Shown here piece after piece: positions 51,201-58,070 of a stretch of 64,000 bases of DNA. The DNA is from Bacteroidota bacterium (GTDB lineage: Bacteria; Bacteroidota; Bacteroidia; Bacteroidales; Prolixibacteraceae). Positions within the stretch are counted from its first letter, which is position 1. Every line of letters begins with the position of its first letter. Below the pieces are notes generated by a model. The model ran no database searches. It was not told the origin of the DNA and saw nothing but the letters and a program-made list of their open reading frames with translations. Location of the stretch: contig JAUXUF010000036.1 of assembly GCA_030684645.1 (NCBI GenBank), positions 30,615 to 94,614 of the forward strand, written 5' to 3'. Made by a program: the position numbers and the translations under genes.

Positions 51201-52823
51201 ACCACCCGTTGATGCCGCATACCAGTTGATCGTTCCGGAGGAAGCTGTTGCTCCTAAAGTAACTGAACCAGTTCCACAGTTTGATCCGGGAGTAGTTCCG
51301 GTGATGGTAGGAATACCACTTACAGTTACTGTCTGTGTCACAGAGTTTGTACAACCAGCAACATCTCTAACTGTATAAGTGATAATTGTTGTGCCAACTG
51401 ATATTCCGGTTACTAAACCACCTGGGCCACTCATTGCACTACCTGCAGATATAGTTGCTACTCCTTCACTGCCGCTTGACCATGTTCCACCGGCAGTTGC
51501 ATCTGCCAATTGAGTTGTTGATCCCACGCATATTGTTGTAGTTCCGGTAATGACTGCTATTGCAGGTAAAGCGCTGACCGTTATTGATCTTGTGCCAGTT
51601 GCTGCAGGAGAACCATTTGAAGTTAATGTTAAAGTAACTGTTCCTGAATAGTTTGCGTCAGGAGTATAGGTTACCGTAGAAGGCGTACCGGTTTGAGTAT
51701 AATCACTCAGGGTTCCACCACCAGAAGTAATGGACCACGCACCGGTTGTAGCTGAACCACCTACACTTGCACCACTTAAAGTGATTGCAGATGGACTGGC
51801 TGATTGACAAACACGATCAGGTCCTCCAGGGGTAACTGTAGCTGAAGCTGCAACATCACAGCTATTGGAGGAAAAGACACCACCGCCAAGTGTTCCGGCA
51901 TAGAGCCGTGTGCTACTAACTGCAAGAGCAGTAACAGTCGTATTTGTTAATCCGGAATTATATATATTCCAGCTATTGCCATTGTTGAATGATTGAAATA
52001 TTCCACCATTGGTTCCGGTATACAGATTTGTACCACAGACTACAAAAGAACTGATATTGCTATTTGTCAAGCCGGTATTCATCTGAGTCCAGTTTGCTCC
52101 ATCATTGGTGGTAAGAAAAATTCCTCCGCCATTGCTCCCTGCAAATAGATTTGTTCCGCTGAAAGCAAGTGCCCGAACATCAGTATTCGTCAGGCCGGTA
52201 CTGACTTGAGACCAACTTGTTCCATTATTAGTAGAAAGAAAAACTCCGTTATTTGTCCCTGCAAAAAGATTGGCCCCATTGATGGCGAAAGTATAAACAA
52301 AAAGATTTGTCAGGCCTGTATTTGCTGAACTCCAATTTGTACCGTTATTGCTTGAAATGAATATTCCACCACCAAAAGTCCCAGCAAAAAGATTCGCACC
52401 TTGATAGGTAAGTGCCTGAACATTAAGATTGGTTAGTCCATTACTTGCTGAATTCCAGTTAGATCCGTTGTTCGCGGAATAAAAAACGCCGCCGGCAGTC
52501 CCTGCAACCAGATTCGACCCACTTAAAGCAATGGCCCTTACACTCGTATTTGTCAGGCCTGTATTGAGAGAAGTCCAGCTTGCTCCGTTTGTTGTGGTAA
52601 GTGAAACTCCAGTATTCGTACCGGCAAAGAGTCCGGTTCCAGTATCGGTTAATGTATAGATTCCTCCTCCGCCTAGGCCAGTTTGCACCCACTGAGCCTG
52701 AGTCGTGACTCCAAGCATCACAGTTAATAGAAAAAGGATCACAAGAGATCGTAACTTAGTAATCAGGTTGGTTACAGAGAACAAGACTGAAAGTGTTACA
52801 AATACTACATTAAATTTTTTCAT
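39237..52823 (-). CDS. Giant (4528 aa) secreted multidomain protein with T9SS type A C-terminal sorting domain
   Basis: C-terminus NLEQNYPNPFSSASTIGYTIPQTSQVKIIVYDLFGKEIKVLVNEEKAPGHHEIVFERKDFVSGIYFYTLKTAGFTQSKKMILMK; nine SICG(T/M/I/S)KFNDLNGNG SdrD_B-like modules, four LamG-like modules, a MopE-like motif and N/C-terminal propeller repeats. Confidence 0.95.
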   Translation of the reverse strand: MKKFNVVFVTLSVLFSVTNLITKLRSLVILFLLTVMLGVTTQAQWVQTGLGGGGIYTLTDTGTGLFAGTNTGVSLTTTNGASWTSLNTGLTNTSVRAIALSGSNLVAGTAGGVFYSANNGSNWNSASNGLTNLNVQALTYQGANLFAGTFGGGIFISSNNGTNWSSANTGLTNLFVYTFAINGANLFAGTNNGVFLSTNNGTSWSQVSTGLTNTDVRALAFSGTNLFAGSNGGGIFLTTNDGANWTQMNTGLTNSNISSFVVCGTNLYTGTNGGIFQSFNNGNSWNIYNSGLTNTTVTALAVSSTRLYAGTLGGGVFSSNSCDVAASATVTPGGPDRVCQSASPSAITLSGASVGGSATTGAWSITSGGGTLSDYTQTGTPSTVTYTPDANYSGTVTLTLTSNGSPAATGTRSITVSALPAIAVITGTTTICVGSTTQLADATAGGTWSSGSEGVATISAGSAMSGPGGLVTGISVGTTIITYTVRDVAGCTNSVTQTVTVSGIPTITGTTPGSNCGTGSVTLGATASSGTINWYAASTGGTSLGTGTSYTTPSISTTTTYYVDATDACGTTAVRTAVTATVNTPITYYLDADADGYGGSTTLQSCTIPPPGYVTVPGDCNDLVATIHPGATEVCNGIDDNCNAIVDETAPTTANAGADQTGAATCGLTTTTLAGNNPSVGTGAWTITSGTGGTFTNSALYNTTFTGTVGTAYTLRWTISNAPCPASTDEVLVTFNQKPILTGTTPASRCGTGTVTLGATASAGTINWYAALTGGSSLGTGTSYTTSVISSTTTYYVDATDVCGTTASRTAVVATINALPVVSAPASVAVGSTITLSPTTGGTWTSSDQLIATVTNSGVVTGVSAGTATFTFTSTVTGCSATTSSVTVGSDCVFLSNTDFESPVVGPSVPGYYAQGYIQTPEVNVPSWHTTASDGKIEIWDGRPTAMNVAAASGNQFAELNCTQLGTLYQTFTSIANQQVLISFAHRGRYAGLDKMEVQIGPSGGTYITIGTFYDNLAGGWNHYSIPYTLPTGGLYQIRFVSIYSNGGDVVTPGGNFLDEIKIECLKPNDATVTPGGPDAVCQSASPAAIILSGASVGGSATTGAWSITLGGGTLSSTAQTTSPASVTYTPAANYTGTVILKLTTNSSPAISATRTITVNALPAAPAAITGTLTVCVGSTTQLADATTGGTWTSGSLGVATVNASTGLVTGVSAGTALITYTTGGVVMLCTNSVTQTVTVNASPTISGTSPAARCGTGTVILGATASSGTINWYAALTGGTSLGTGIAFTTPSISSTTSYWVEATSNSCTSSRTEVVATVNALPTIAAITGTLTVCVGSTTQLADATTGGTWTSGNLGVATVNASTGLVTGVSAGTALITYTIGGVAVLCSNSVTQTVTVNTSPTITGTTPASRCGTGTVTLGATASAGIINWYDALTGGNLVGTGNSYTTPSISTTTTYYVDATSGGCTTGTRTAVVATVNSIPVVSAPVSVSVGSTANLSPNTGGTWTSSNQSVATVSASGLVTGVSAGTVTYIFTNTITGCSAITSSMTVTATGNKPCIYLNNTDFEQFLGATPPTGYYWFPQANIPFWNTTATDGKIEIWHSGFGNVPAHSGTYFAEINATQNATLYQTFTATTAQTVIVSFWHRGRYLGVDVMKVLIVSPGGTPTTLGTFSDNNSAWNFYTVSYPITTPGTYTLKFESVSSNNGTGPLDGGNFLDDINVTCPSSICGIKYNDLNSDGQKQATEPVIPNWEIKLTGPLTMSATTGADGSYCFNNLPAGSYTVQETQQSGWVQTAPATPGTYSVNIIEGQNILGKDFGNRQLTNSSCTDFEDGTNGGWQVSNTLSSIALDGTNHYLHTTDQSGASALFNESKPLTGDWTNLLVNGCGSLCFDINFLLAGIPYGGVNPPSTFTPYFSISGNGFSAYFMVTNPISAGSGWHTYCAPLAYLNLDGTLPSNSDGHWVMGAGSNSDWNTMLSNVTRVNLPVDPTSYQCEQFGYDNICLKNTGDCITLCCDKVTVAPVLDATGKATCSAKVTATCEVKSIDVTVTNGTLGSVNWNCTNAVPTGYIGQSTYTFAPGSCFPEMTTSVNAITSGIVTITYDITFSSGEKCQKKIELRCGVPPPSCCEQVKVERVIDAAGKSACSAKITTNCEVKAIAVTVTNGTLNSVNWNCTTAIPTGYIGQSSYTFGPGNCNPVMTTSVDATTSGIVTITYDITFSNGEKCQKKVDLDCSVPTAVCCDKVKVEPVVDATGKASCCAKITATCEVKSIAVIVSNGTLSSASWNCPTTIPTGYVGQTAYTFAPESCTPEMTTCVDAIKSGMVTITYDIVFTNGETCQKTIRLDCAVPSDCVTPPTGMVLWLPGDGNANDISGLNNHGTLAGGTTYSTGKVAGAFKVGNYMDQISVADNSSLNFGTGNFSADAWFKTTDNVHAISIVDKSVPVGNNMTGYRLFIIQGKLYFQMGDGTVPLSQWVPTVQLADGAWHFVTVTIDRKFTDGGKLYIDGSLALTFDPTGKPGSISNTIPLTVAGNNMSNLTASDNFTFYLDEVELFNRAITDTEIASIYNAGSAGKCKLGSICGTKFNDLNGNGQRDKDEPGIAEWTITIGGTADLTAMTDRDGNYCFYNLQPGEYKIGEGMRAGWQQMVPAAPGTYTITLPAGQNLTGLDFGNRLIPQTGSICGSKFNDLNGNGRRDDGEPVLSGWNILLSGAAEMNVLTNEKGEYCFDNLKPGTYKIGEENRLGWLQMKPVGGSYNVVLAAGDHLIDQDFGNMLDSKPASICGIKFNDLNGNGSQDLNEPGLPNWTINLTGSATMTAITNGKGKFCFTGLKAGAYTVSEVNQPLWHQTAPRPTGTYTITLISGEYLENQNFGNQHDLECVTPPVGMLGWWPGDDNANDITLNGNFGTLVNGATFAPGKVGSAFSLMGSTDYVNIPDRPQLNPGSGDFTIDCWIKTSEATGTYAILDKRALDANQQISGYGLYVVNGYLQFRLSDSAGNGFAAAIFGDNNTTMIADGQWHFVAAKVEQGDNHAVTVSIDGVVGFRNTWGYPNLTYSNTVALRIGEAYFSAYSNNSPAGHYHNFQGMIDEVEFIYGALSDAELVGIYNAGSAGKCKPTVLLGTICGTKFNDLNGNGIRDARGDGEPGIQNWTIKLTGAATMTTTTDANGNFCFNNLPAGQYTIAEVNQDGWIQTTPLNPNTFTVTLTPGGHIEVLNFGNKIDPTFGCVQAPSGLVGWWPGDGHARDISGLNNHGTLEGGASYVSGKVDQAFSFSNHYDEISIPNSASINFGEDNFSIDAWVKTTDNINQVGIVMKTVFASAYTNTGSILYSWQIGYGLRIYQGKLSFVMGDNSSLPFINFEASATAGLITDGKWHFVAVTVDRKNSSGGKLYMDGNLVLTFDPTSRSGSLTYSNDLRIGYHHANTFNNQIDEVELFNRALTGAEIASIYKAGSSGKCKLGTICGMKFNDLNGNGRKDQGEPGIADWQINLSGTADMSVFTDKEGRFCFTNLNPGEYQIGEEIRDGWIQVTPINQGKYTVTLPAGGNLTGYYFGNKLRNPTSCVEPPSGMVAWWAFDETSGTTATDLAGTNNIGTLTNGPIPVVGKVLKGLHFDGVDDYVEAPDQPELNFGTGDFSFDAWIQTTDDQIYGAELIDKRTVTTNGLVGYSFLLVNGKLSLQLAENWTSYTTYGSQVFVADGKWHHIAITVSRKDQKGILFYLDGVETQYGDPTLHPGPLTNSGPLKIGSQSHMEGYFFNGILDEIELFNRVITKAEIVSIFNAGSSGKCKLGSICGTKFNDLNGNGRRDDGEPGIPEWQIMLDGTARLTAITDKDGNYCFTNLVPGDYKIVEGLRPDWQQKMPASGYYAVALEAGKNISRKDFGNMLNSQLGSICGMKYNDLNGNGKRDEGEPGISDWTILIGGTADFSMVTDKNGEFCFTNLKPGVYKIGEQSRQGWVQTAPSEHYFTIELKAGEHITKQEFGNILDPITGSICGMKFNDANGNGIMDGGELGIPDWTINLAGTAIKTITTGADGSYCFNDLTAGNYSISEVNQSNWYPTVPLNPSSYTITLAAGQLLKNQDFGNTTDPCVSGIKSWSALGTNTNNGPNDYVLALAVNGADLYVGGKFNTVGGVSAINIAKWNGYSWSALGSGLVGYSANTLAVFGGELYAGGSFNTAGGVSANLIAKWDGINWSTLGSGLVGYSANTLAMIGGNLYVGGNFWNAGGITANSLAKWDGSNWSAIGTGIGANGEVNALAVMGGNLYAGGDFSTIDGVSANKIAKWDGTSWSSLGSGINNGTNGRVRALAVIGSTLYASGYFTTAGGLPSTSYIAKWDGTSWSSCGLGIIGNGHVSALNAVGSDLYAGGNFRTAAGGANANDIAKWDGTSWSTIGANLNANANALAMVGNDLFVGGDFTTAGGVNANNIAKYSCDVPTSVNEVQLQQPYNLEQNYPNPFSSASTIGYTIPQTSQVKIIVYDLFGKEIKVLVNEEKAPGHHEIVFERKDFVSGIYFYTLKTAGFTQSKKMILMK
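39525..40560 (-). repeat. C-terminal propeller-type repeats of the giant protein (IAKWDGTSWSSLGSGI...NALAVxGxxLYAGGxFxTAGG)
   Basis: About eight successive ~40 aa repeats are visible in the translation just before the sorting domain. Confidence 0.85.
45770..46785 (-). repeat. Three tandem ~112 aa Cys-rich modules within the giant protein
   Basis: CCDKVTVAPVLDATGKATCSAKVTATCEVKSI...WNC..., CCEQVKVERVIDAAGKSACSAKITTNCEVKAI...WNC..., CCDKVKVEPVVDATGKASCCAKITATCEVKSI...WNC... Confidence 0.9.
48421..49340 (-). repeat. 480 bp (160 aa) in-frame tandem duplication with high nucleotide similarity
   Basis: Constant 480 bp offset, e.g. ccggttactaaacccgttgaagcatttac near 48711 and 49191, and ccggttgttgcatctgccagctgggttgttga near 48778 and 49258. 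Confidence 0.85.
51865..52690 (-). repeat. N-terminal BNR/photosystem-stability-type propeller repeats of the giant protein
   Basis: Seven or so repeats of 'LFAGTxxGVFLSTNNGTSWSxxxTGLTNxxVxALAxSGxN'. Confidence 0.85.
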
Positions 52824-52909
52824 GGCACCCTGTTTTGTTGGTTATGTTTGAAGTTTTGAATATTAATATTTCAAATTGATATGGTAATTTTCTGACAGAT
52901 AGTCTTTTG

Positions 52910-53212
52910 TTACTTTATTATTTCACCATTCCTGATTTTAATTGAAGTTTTGTTCTTCAGTTGTTTAAGCGAAGATCTAAGTTTCTCAATCTTTTCTGAA
53001 GGTACATTCGGATCGTTTTCCAAATCTGCTATAGCGTCTTCAATGGATTGGTATTCTTTAATGTTTGAATCATCGGTATCCTTTTTAATAATTAACAAGG
53101 GCGCCGGTTTGGATAGTTTTTTTGTAAATAAATACATCAGTTTTTTTATCATATTCATTTGATGGAATTTAGCTTTGGTCTCAAATCTAAATACATAAGC
53201 AAGCAACCGCAA
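52910..53212 (-). CDS. Small hypothetical protein between the kinase and the giant gene (start possibly MIKKLMYLF)
   Basis: ORF-track call; charged helical C-terminus IKEYQSIEDAIADLENDPNVPSEKIEKLRSSLKQLKNK. Confidence 0.55.
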   Translation of the reverse strand: MRLLAYVFRFETKAKFHQMNMIKKLMYLFTKKLSKPAPLLIIKKDTDDSNIKEYQSIEDAIADLENDPNVPSEKIEKLRSSLKQLKNKTSIKIRNGEIIK

Positions 53213-53264
53213 TAGCTAATTAGCCTGCGGTATGTATTGGTAAACGAACGGTAGGTAAAGGGAT

Positions 53265-56200
53265 TTAAACGGTAATTGAAGGTGTGAAGTCTGATTCCGG
53301 AGTTATCATTTTATACAGTTGGGGTGGAAGTGAAATAATGACTTCGGTGCCGTGCGAGTCAATGTTTCGGTTACTCAGGTCTTCAAGCATGATTGGCTGC
53401 GGAAGTTGCATTTTTGCACTCAGAAGACGCAGCCGTTCTTCTATAATTTGTATCCCTTTCGAAATGTGATCTTCCTTTTTGTTCTTCTTCGCATTATTAA
53501 TTCCGATTCCATTATCGGTAACCTTGATAATTAATGATCTGCTAATGGCTGAATCTACCTCAACATCTTCAAATGAAAACAGGATGGTAACCAGACCTTT
53601 ACTGCCAGAATTTATTATTCCGTGCCAAAGCGTATTTTCGACGAAGGGTTGGATAATCATGTTTGGTATCAGGATAGAATTGGGTTCGATATCGTTTCCG
53701 GTAATAACCTCATACGAAAAACCTTCCTTGAACCGAAGCTTTTCAAGATCGAGATATAGTGTTAGCCGGTTCATTTCTTCGGCCAGAAGAATAAATCCGC
53801 TTCCGGCTGTATCCAGGTTTTTCCGGATCAGTTTGGCCATCATCGCAATGTAATCGTTGGCCTCTTCGTTTCGCTGGCAATTGATCAGGTACTGAACCGA
53901 GTTAAGCGAATTAAATATAAAGTGCGGGTTCATCATGGCCGACAATGCCTGATGTTTGAGGTCATTGATCCTTTCGGAGAGTTCAAATTCTTCCCGGCTT
54001 TTTTTCCGGTTCACCCGTAAAATCCAAATCATAAAGACGACAGAGAAGAAGCCTAACGTTAATATAATCAGGATGGTAAACCAGATAGTCTCCACAAATC
54101 GGGGCAAAACCCGAAACGACAAAAAGTAGGGTTTGCTCCAGTCGGTATTCTGGGATTTTGCAATGATCTGAAGGTTGTAGTTGCCGCTCTTGAGCGAAAC
54201 AAAATCCAGAAAATCATGATCAGTTTCCTCCCACTCGCCATTCAGAATGTATTTATATCTTACCGAGCCCGGTGACGAAAAGCTTATGGCTTTAAATTCA
54301 ATATAAACATGATTTTGTTTGGGTTCAAAAACCAAATTGGTAAAGCTGGTGTAAATCGAATCACCTGCTTTTAGACGCAGTAATTTAAAATCGAGTGGTT
54401 TAGGAGAATAACTGTCGAATAATCTGATGTCCAGAAAAGAAATTCCACTACTGGTACCAATATAAAGCCGATTTTTTTCCTTATCGAATAAAAGTGAAAG
54501 CACCTCGTCGGATGGAAGCCCGGTTTGCCTGTTTAGCTGGCGAACTGAATTTCCGTCCCATAAAAAAAGTCCCTTCATTGTTCCAATCCAAATCCTCTTC
54601 TGACCATCCCAGGCCAAAGAAGTGGCTGACGATACATCGAAGCCATTGATGCTGATATAAGTTTTGACCGATTCAGTGGTCAGGTCAAAACTGGCAATTC
54701 CTTTCTCACCAATGATCCAGACTTTATTTTCAGCATCCTGAAAAATTAATTTTATCCGTGAATTCAGCACCGGATTGGATAGAAAAAGTGATTTCTTCCA
54801 GGCTGACTTGTCCGACTGATCCGAAAAGTTGGATATCATGCAAAGTCCAAGTCCGGTTCCTACCCAGATATTCTTTCTACTATCCTCGAAGATATCGTTG
54901 ATACGATTGGGGACAACCTTATCTCCAATAATAGGAAACAATACTCGATTCTCTTTTTTAGGGTTTAGTTCTTTTTGAATAGTGATTGTATTTGCCCAAC
55001 CTCCAAACAGGTATAATCCATCAGAGGTCTTGAAAAAGGCAGACTGATCCAATAAATGAAGCTTAATTCCCTTGTATGAACTATTTGTGAACTCCTCATT
55101 GCCAAATGAGCCGCAAATGTAAAAATCGTTGTTCTCATTCCGGATACTGCTGATATTTTCGGTCAAAGATTTTCCGGAATTGCTTTTTACTTGCCCGAAT
55201 ATTCCGTTTTCAAGGATATTCAAGCCGTTAAACGTACCAATCAGTAATTTTCCAGATTTCTCTTTTTCGATGGCATAAACGCTGTTACTACTCAACCCGT
55301 CATTTTCAGAATAGCTTTTAATGTAGAGGTTATTCAGGCAAAAAACACCTTTGCCAAATGTACTTATCCAGATATTTCCTTCATTATCTTCCAGATAATT
55401 ATTGACAAGTGTATGCTGAAGCCCCAACTTACTACCTACATCAATGATTTCATCTGTACCGGCCGGAATAAAAAAGAATCCCCTGTTCATGACTGAAAAC
55501 CAGAGATTATTGTTTTTATCGGAATACATTTCATTCACATCATTGTTTTCGTCGAAAAGATCGATTTTTATCCGCCGGACAACTTCGTTTTTTTTGATCT
55601 GGTAAATCATCCCTTTTTTCCCGACCAGGTAACTGCCGGAATCACCCTTAGCCAGACATAAAAGAACTTCGGTATCAGGCAGACCAGAAACACTGATTTT
55701 GGTTAATTTATCGTCTTTGAAATGATATAGTCCTGACGCAGTCAGAGCGATTATTTCACCATTCGGTAGCAATTCCAATTTATTAACCGAAATGCGGTAA
55801 CTATTTATGATATCTGTAATCAGGCTACCAGAGCTTTTACTTTCGATTGAATATATATTTCCGGTACTGCGATAGGCGTATAATTTCTGATTATTATCTC
55901 CTGAAGGCATCAACAAAAGATAGGACAGGGCAATACCTTTTCCGTCAATTACACTGCAATAATCTTCGATCAGGCCATTCCGCATCACATTGATGCCTTT
56001 TTCGTAATTTCCAATATACAGATCACCATTTATCCCTTCCGCCAGCGATATGATCGAATTGGAATTCAGACCCTCATTTGTCCGGTAGGTCGTAAAGTGT
56101 TGGCCGTCGAATTTGCTCATTCCATTCACGGTTCCGAACCAGATGTATCCGTTATTATCCTGAATGATCTGATAAACAGTTGACGAAGCCAGACCGTCGG

Positions 56201-56294
56201 ACGAGGTATAATGGTAATAAGATGGAGTTTGTGAATAGGCGTGAAAAAGCTGAAGGATGCTTAATACGGTCAGTATGAAAAGTTTTTTGCACAT
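53265..56294 (-). CDS. LytS-type sensor histidine kinase with Reg_prop propeller, Y_Y_Y domain and His_kinase (PF06580-like) domain
   Basis: Two-component propeller blades (IIQDNNGYIWFGTVNGMSKFDGQHFTTY); VRYKYILNGEWEETDHDFLDFVSLKSGNYNLQIIAK; LKHQALSAMMNPHFIFNSLNSVQYLI. Confidence 0.95.
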   Translation of the reverse strand: MCKKLFILTVLSILQLFHAYSQTPSYYHYTSSDGLASSTVYQIIQDNNGYIWFGTVNGMSKFDGQHFTTYRTNEGLNSNSIISLAEGINGDLYIGNYEKGINVMRNGLIEDYCSVIDGKGIALSYLLLMPSGDNNQKLYAYRSTGNIYSIESKSSGSLITDIINSYRISVNKLELLPNGEIIALTASGLYHFKDDKLTKISVSGLPDTEVLLCLAKGDSGSYLVGKKGMIYQIKKNEVVRRIKIDLFDENNDVNEMYSDKNNNLWFSVMNRGFFFIPAGTDEIIDVGSKLGLQHTLVNNYLEDNEGNIWISTFGKGVFCLNNLYIKSYSENDGLSSNSVYAIEKEKSGKLLIGTFNGLNILENGIFGQVKSNSGKSLTENISSIRNENNDFYICGSFGNEEFTNSSYKGIKLHLLDQSAFFKTSDGLYLFGGWANTITIQKELNPKKENRVLFPIIGDKVVPNRINDIFEDSRKNIWVGTGLGLCMISNFSDQSDKSAWKKSLFLSNPVLNSRIKLIFQDAENKVWIIGEKGIASFDLTTESVKTYISINGFDVSSATSLAWDGQKRIWIGTMKGLFLWDGNSVRQLNRQTGLPSDEVLSLLFDKEKNRLYIGTSSGISFLDIRLFDSYSPKPLDFKLLRLKAGDSIYTSFTNLVFEPKQNHVYIEFKAISFSSPGSVRYKYILNGEWEETDHDFLDFVSLKSGNYNLQIIAKSQNTDWSKPYFLSFRVLPRFVETIWFTILIILTLGFFSVVFMIWILRVNRKKSREEFELSERINDLKHQALSAMMNPHFIFNSLNSVQYLINCQRNEEANDYIAMMAKLIRKNLDTAGSGFILLAEEMNRLTLYLDLEKLRFKEGFSYEVITGNDIEPNSILIPNMIIQPFVENTLWHGIINSGSKGLVTILFSFEDVEVDSAISRSLIIKVTDNGIGINNAKKNKKEDHISKGIQIIEERLRLLSAKMQLPQPIMLEDLSNRNIDSHGTEVIISLPPQLYKMITPESDFTPSITV

Positions 56295-56296
56295 TT

Positions 56297-57049
56297 TTAA
56301 ACTGTTTTTAGCACAGCTCTTATCTTCTGAATAAATTCCGGAGCTTTCCGCCGTGAAATTTCAACCTTGCTGCCGTCTGTCATGGTAACAAAAATTCCGC
56401 TTAGGTTCAAATATTCTTTGATATGCCGCAAATTGATAAGATGCGATTTGTGAATCCTGAAAAAGACTTCTTTAGGTAAAGTATCTTCAAAGTCTTTCAG
56501 GGTGCGGGATACCATTTTATTCTTCCCATCTTTGACAACTACTTTCGTATAACTTCCATCAGCTTCCAGTCGGATTAAATCGTCAAATTCAAGAACTTCA
56601 AACCCATGTGATGCCGGAAGAACCAATCTGTCAGTGGGTTGAATAATTTCAACTGATCCCTTTTTTGTTTTCAGGTATTGAAGTTTTTTCACCGTCTGTT
56701 TAAGTTCCTTTATATTAACCGGTTTCAGTAGATAATCTTCGGCGCCGACTTTTACCGCGTTGATCCCAAATTGATCATGGGCGCTGACGAATACAACCAG
56801 GAAGTTCCGGTCGGCATATTCTTCCAGGAAATCAAATCCATCCAATACCGGCATGTTGATATCGAGGAAAACCACATCCGGCTGGTGTTTGTCAACAAGT
56901 TCCTTTGCACTTAAAACAGAATCAGCACATCCCAAAACTTTAACATCCTGACAATAATTTTCAAGAATTTTTTTAAGGTTCTCTCTACCATGAAATTCAT
57001 CGTCAACAATAATGGCTGATAGCAAGGCGAGAGCATTTTGTGAAGACAT
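56297..57049 (-). CDS. LytTR-family response regulator
   Basis: Receiver SAIIVDDEFHGRENL...PDVVFLDINMPVLDGFDFL...LLKPVNIKEL and LytTR FRIHKSHLINLRHIKEYLN. Confidence 0.96.
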   Translation of the reverse strand: MSSQNALALLSAIIVDDEFHGRENLKKILENYCQDVKVLGCADSVLSAKELVDKHQPDVVFLDINMPVLDGFDFLEEYADRNFLVVFVSAHDQFGINAVKVGAEDYLLKPVNIKELKQTVKKLQYLKTKKGSVEIIQPTDRLVLPASHGFEVLEFDDLIRLEADGSYTKVVVKDGKNKMVSRTLKDFEDTLPKEVFFRIHKSHLINLRHIKEYLNLSGIFVTMTDGSKVEISRRKAPEFIQKIRAVLKTV

Positions 57050-57100
57050 GATTCTTTAATTTGGTTGATTTTGGTACAGAGCTTTCCCGATTATTGGCCG

Positions 57101-57146
57101 AGTCTGCATGGGTCTGGGGCAAACTTTATTAACTTCCATGCAGACT
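57101..57146. promoter_or_regulatory. 11 bp perfect inverted repeat upstream of the LytTR regulator, candidate operator
   Basis: agtctgcatgg (57101-57111) and ccatgcagact (57136-57146), 24 nt apart, about 52 bp upstream of the regulator start. Confidence 0.45.
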
Positions 57147-57590
57147 GCTCTAAAAGTAAGTAAAAAACAGCTGATGGAACTGATAATTAGAAAAACATAG
57201 ATAAATTCTAATTTTATAGATTTAAAATACAGTGATTTGTGACTGTTTTTTTCTAATAGTAATGGTTTTTCATTCCTTTTCTCTGTTGATATGTCGCATA
57301 ACAGGTGTTTACTACATTTTTCTGATTGATATCCATAGTTTATCTCTTTCTACTTCCCTACATTTATCAGAATTGTAATGCTCTGCCAGACCTCTTTTCC
57401 GTTTAGGAAAAATTATTGATTAACGAATCGACCCGGCTGCTTCGGTAGCGCTCTCAAAATAACAATTCAATCAAATTTGTAACATTCATCAAACATAAAA
57501 TGATTTTCTGTATGGTTACGGTATCGGGAATTTTGACCTGTTATCGCTATAACGTGCAAGAATTCACCCTTTATAAAAACCAAATAACTC

Positions 57591-58058
57591 ATGTATCCAG
57601 TTTCTGAATTAATCAAAAATCTGGCCGACCAACATGGCCGCAACAGGAATAACCTGCTACCGATTCTTCAGGGAGTTGTTGAGCAGGAAAAATACCTGTC
57701 GGAATATTCGATGATCGAAATTGCCCGAGAGCTTGACCTGCCGGCTTCGGAAGTTTACGGTACAGCAACTTTCTATTCCTTTCTGGGATACAAAAAAATG
57801 GGCAAATACATCATCCGCATCTGCAAAACCATTACCTGCTCGATGAAAGGGAAAAATCAGGTTTTGCTGGCAATCGAAGACATGTTAAAAATCAGTGTTG
57901 GAGAAACAACCTCTGACGGAAATTTTTCGCTTCTCCAAACCAATTGCCTCGGTTTTTGCCACAAGGCCCCGGCCATGCTGGTGAACAACGAGGTTTTTAC
58001 TGACCTGACTCCCGAAAAAGTCCGTGATATTTTAAGTGCATACCTGAAAAAGAAATAA
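57591..58058 (+). CDS. NuoE/HydC-type [2Fe-2S] subunit of a trimeric [FeFe]-hydrogenase
   Basis: EVYGTATFYSFLGYKKMGKYIIRICKTITCSMKG...LLQTNCLGFCHKAPAMLVN gives the four conserved Cys of NuoE-type proteins. Confidence 0.94.
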   Translation: MYPVSELIKNLADQHGRNRNNLLPILQGVVEQEKYLSEYSMIEIARELDLPASEVYGTATFYSFLGYKKMGKYIIRICKTITCSMKGKNQVLLAIEDMLKISVGETTSDGNFSLLQTNCLGFCHKAPAMLVNNEVFTDLTPEKVRDILSAYLKKK

Positions 58059-58070
58059 AAGGAGGAAACC

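Noticed and set aside
40671-51378. Many + strand ORFs (60-224 aa) opposite the giant gene, e.g. 41793..42467
   Set aside because: They lie antisense to a long repetitive ORF with biased composition, repeat along with the modules, and show no independent family motifs.
39237-52823. Regularly spaced repeats that might suggest a CRISPR or satellite array
   Set aside because: Repeats are in-frame protein modules of varied length (40-160 aa) with protein-level conservation; there is no short identical repeat with unique spacers.
57435-57455. Small cggctgcttcggtagcg hairpin with a TTCG loop upstream of the hydrogenase operon
   Set aside because: Stem is only ~5 bp with a wobble; no wider RNA structure recognised.
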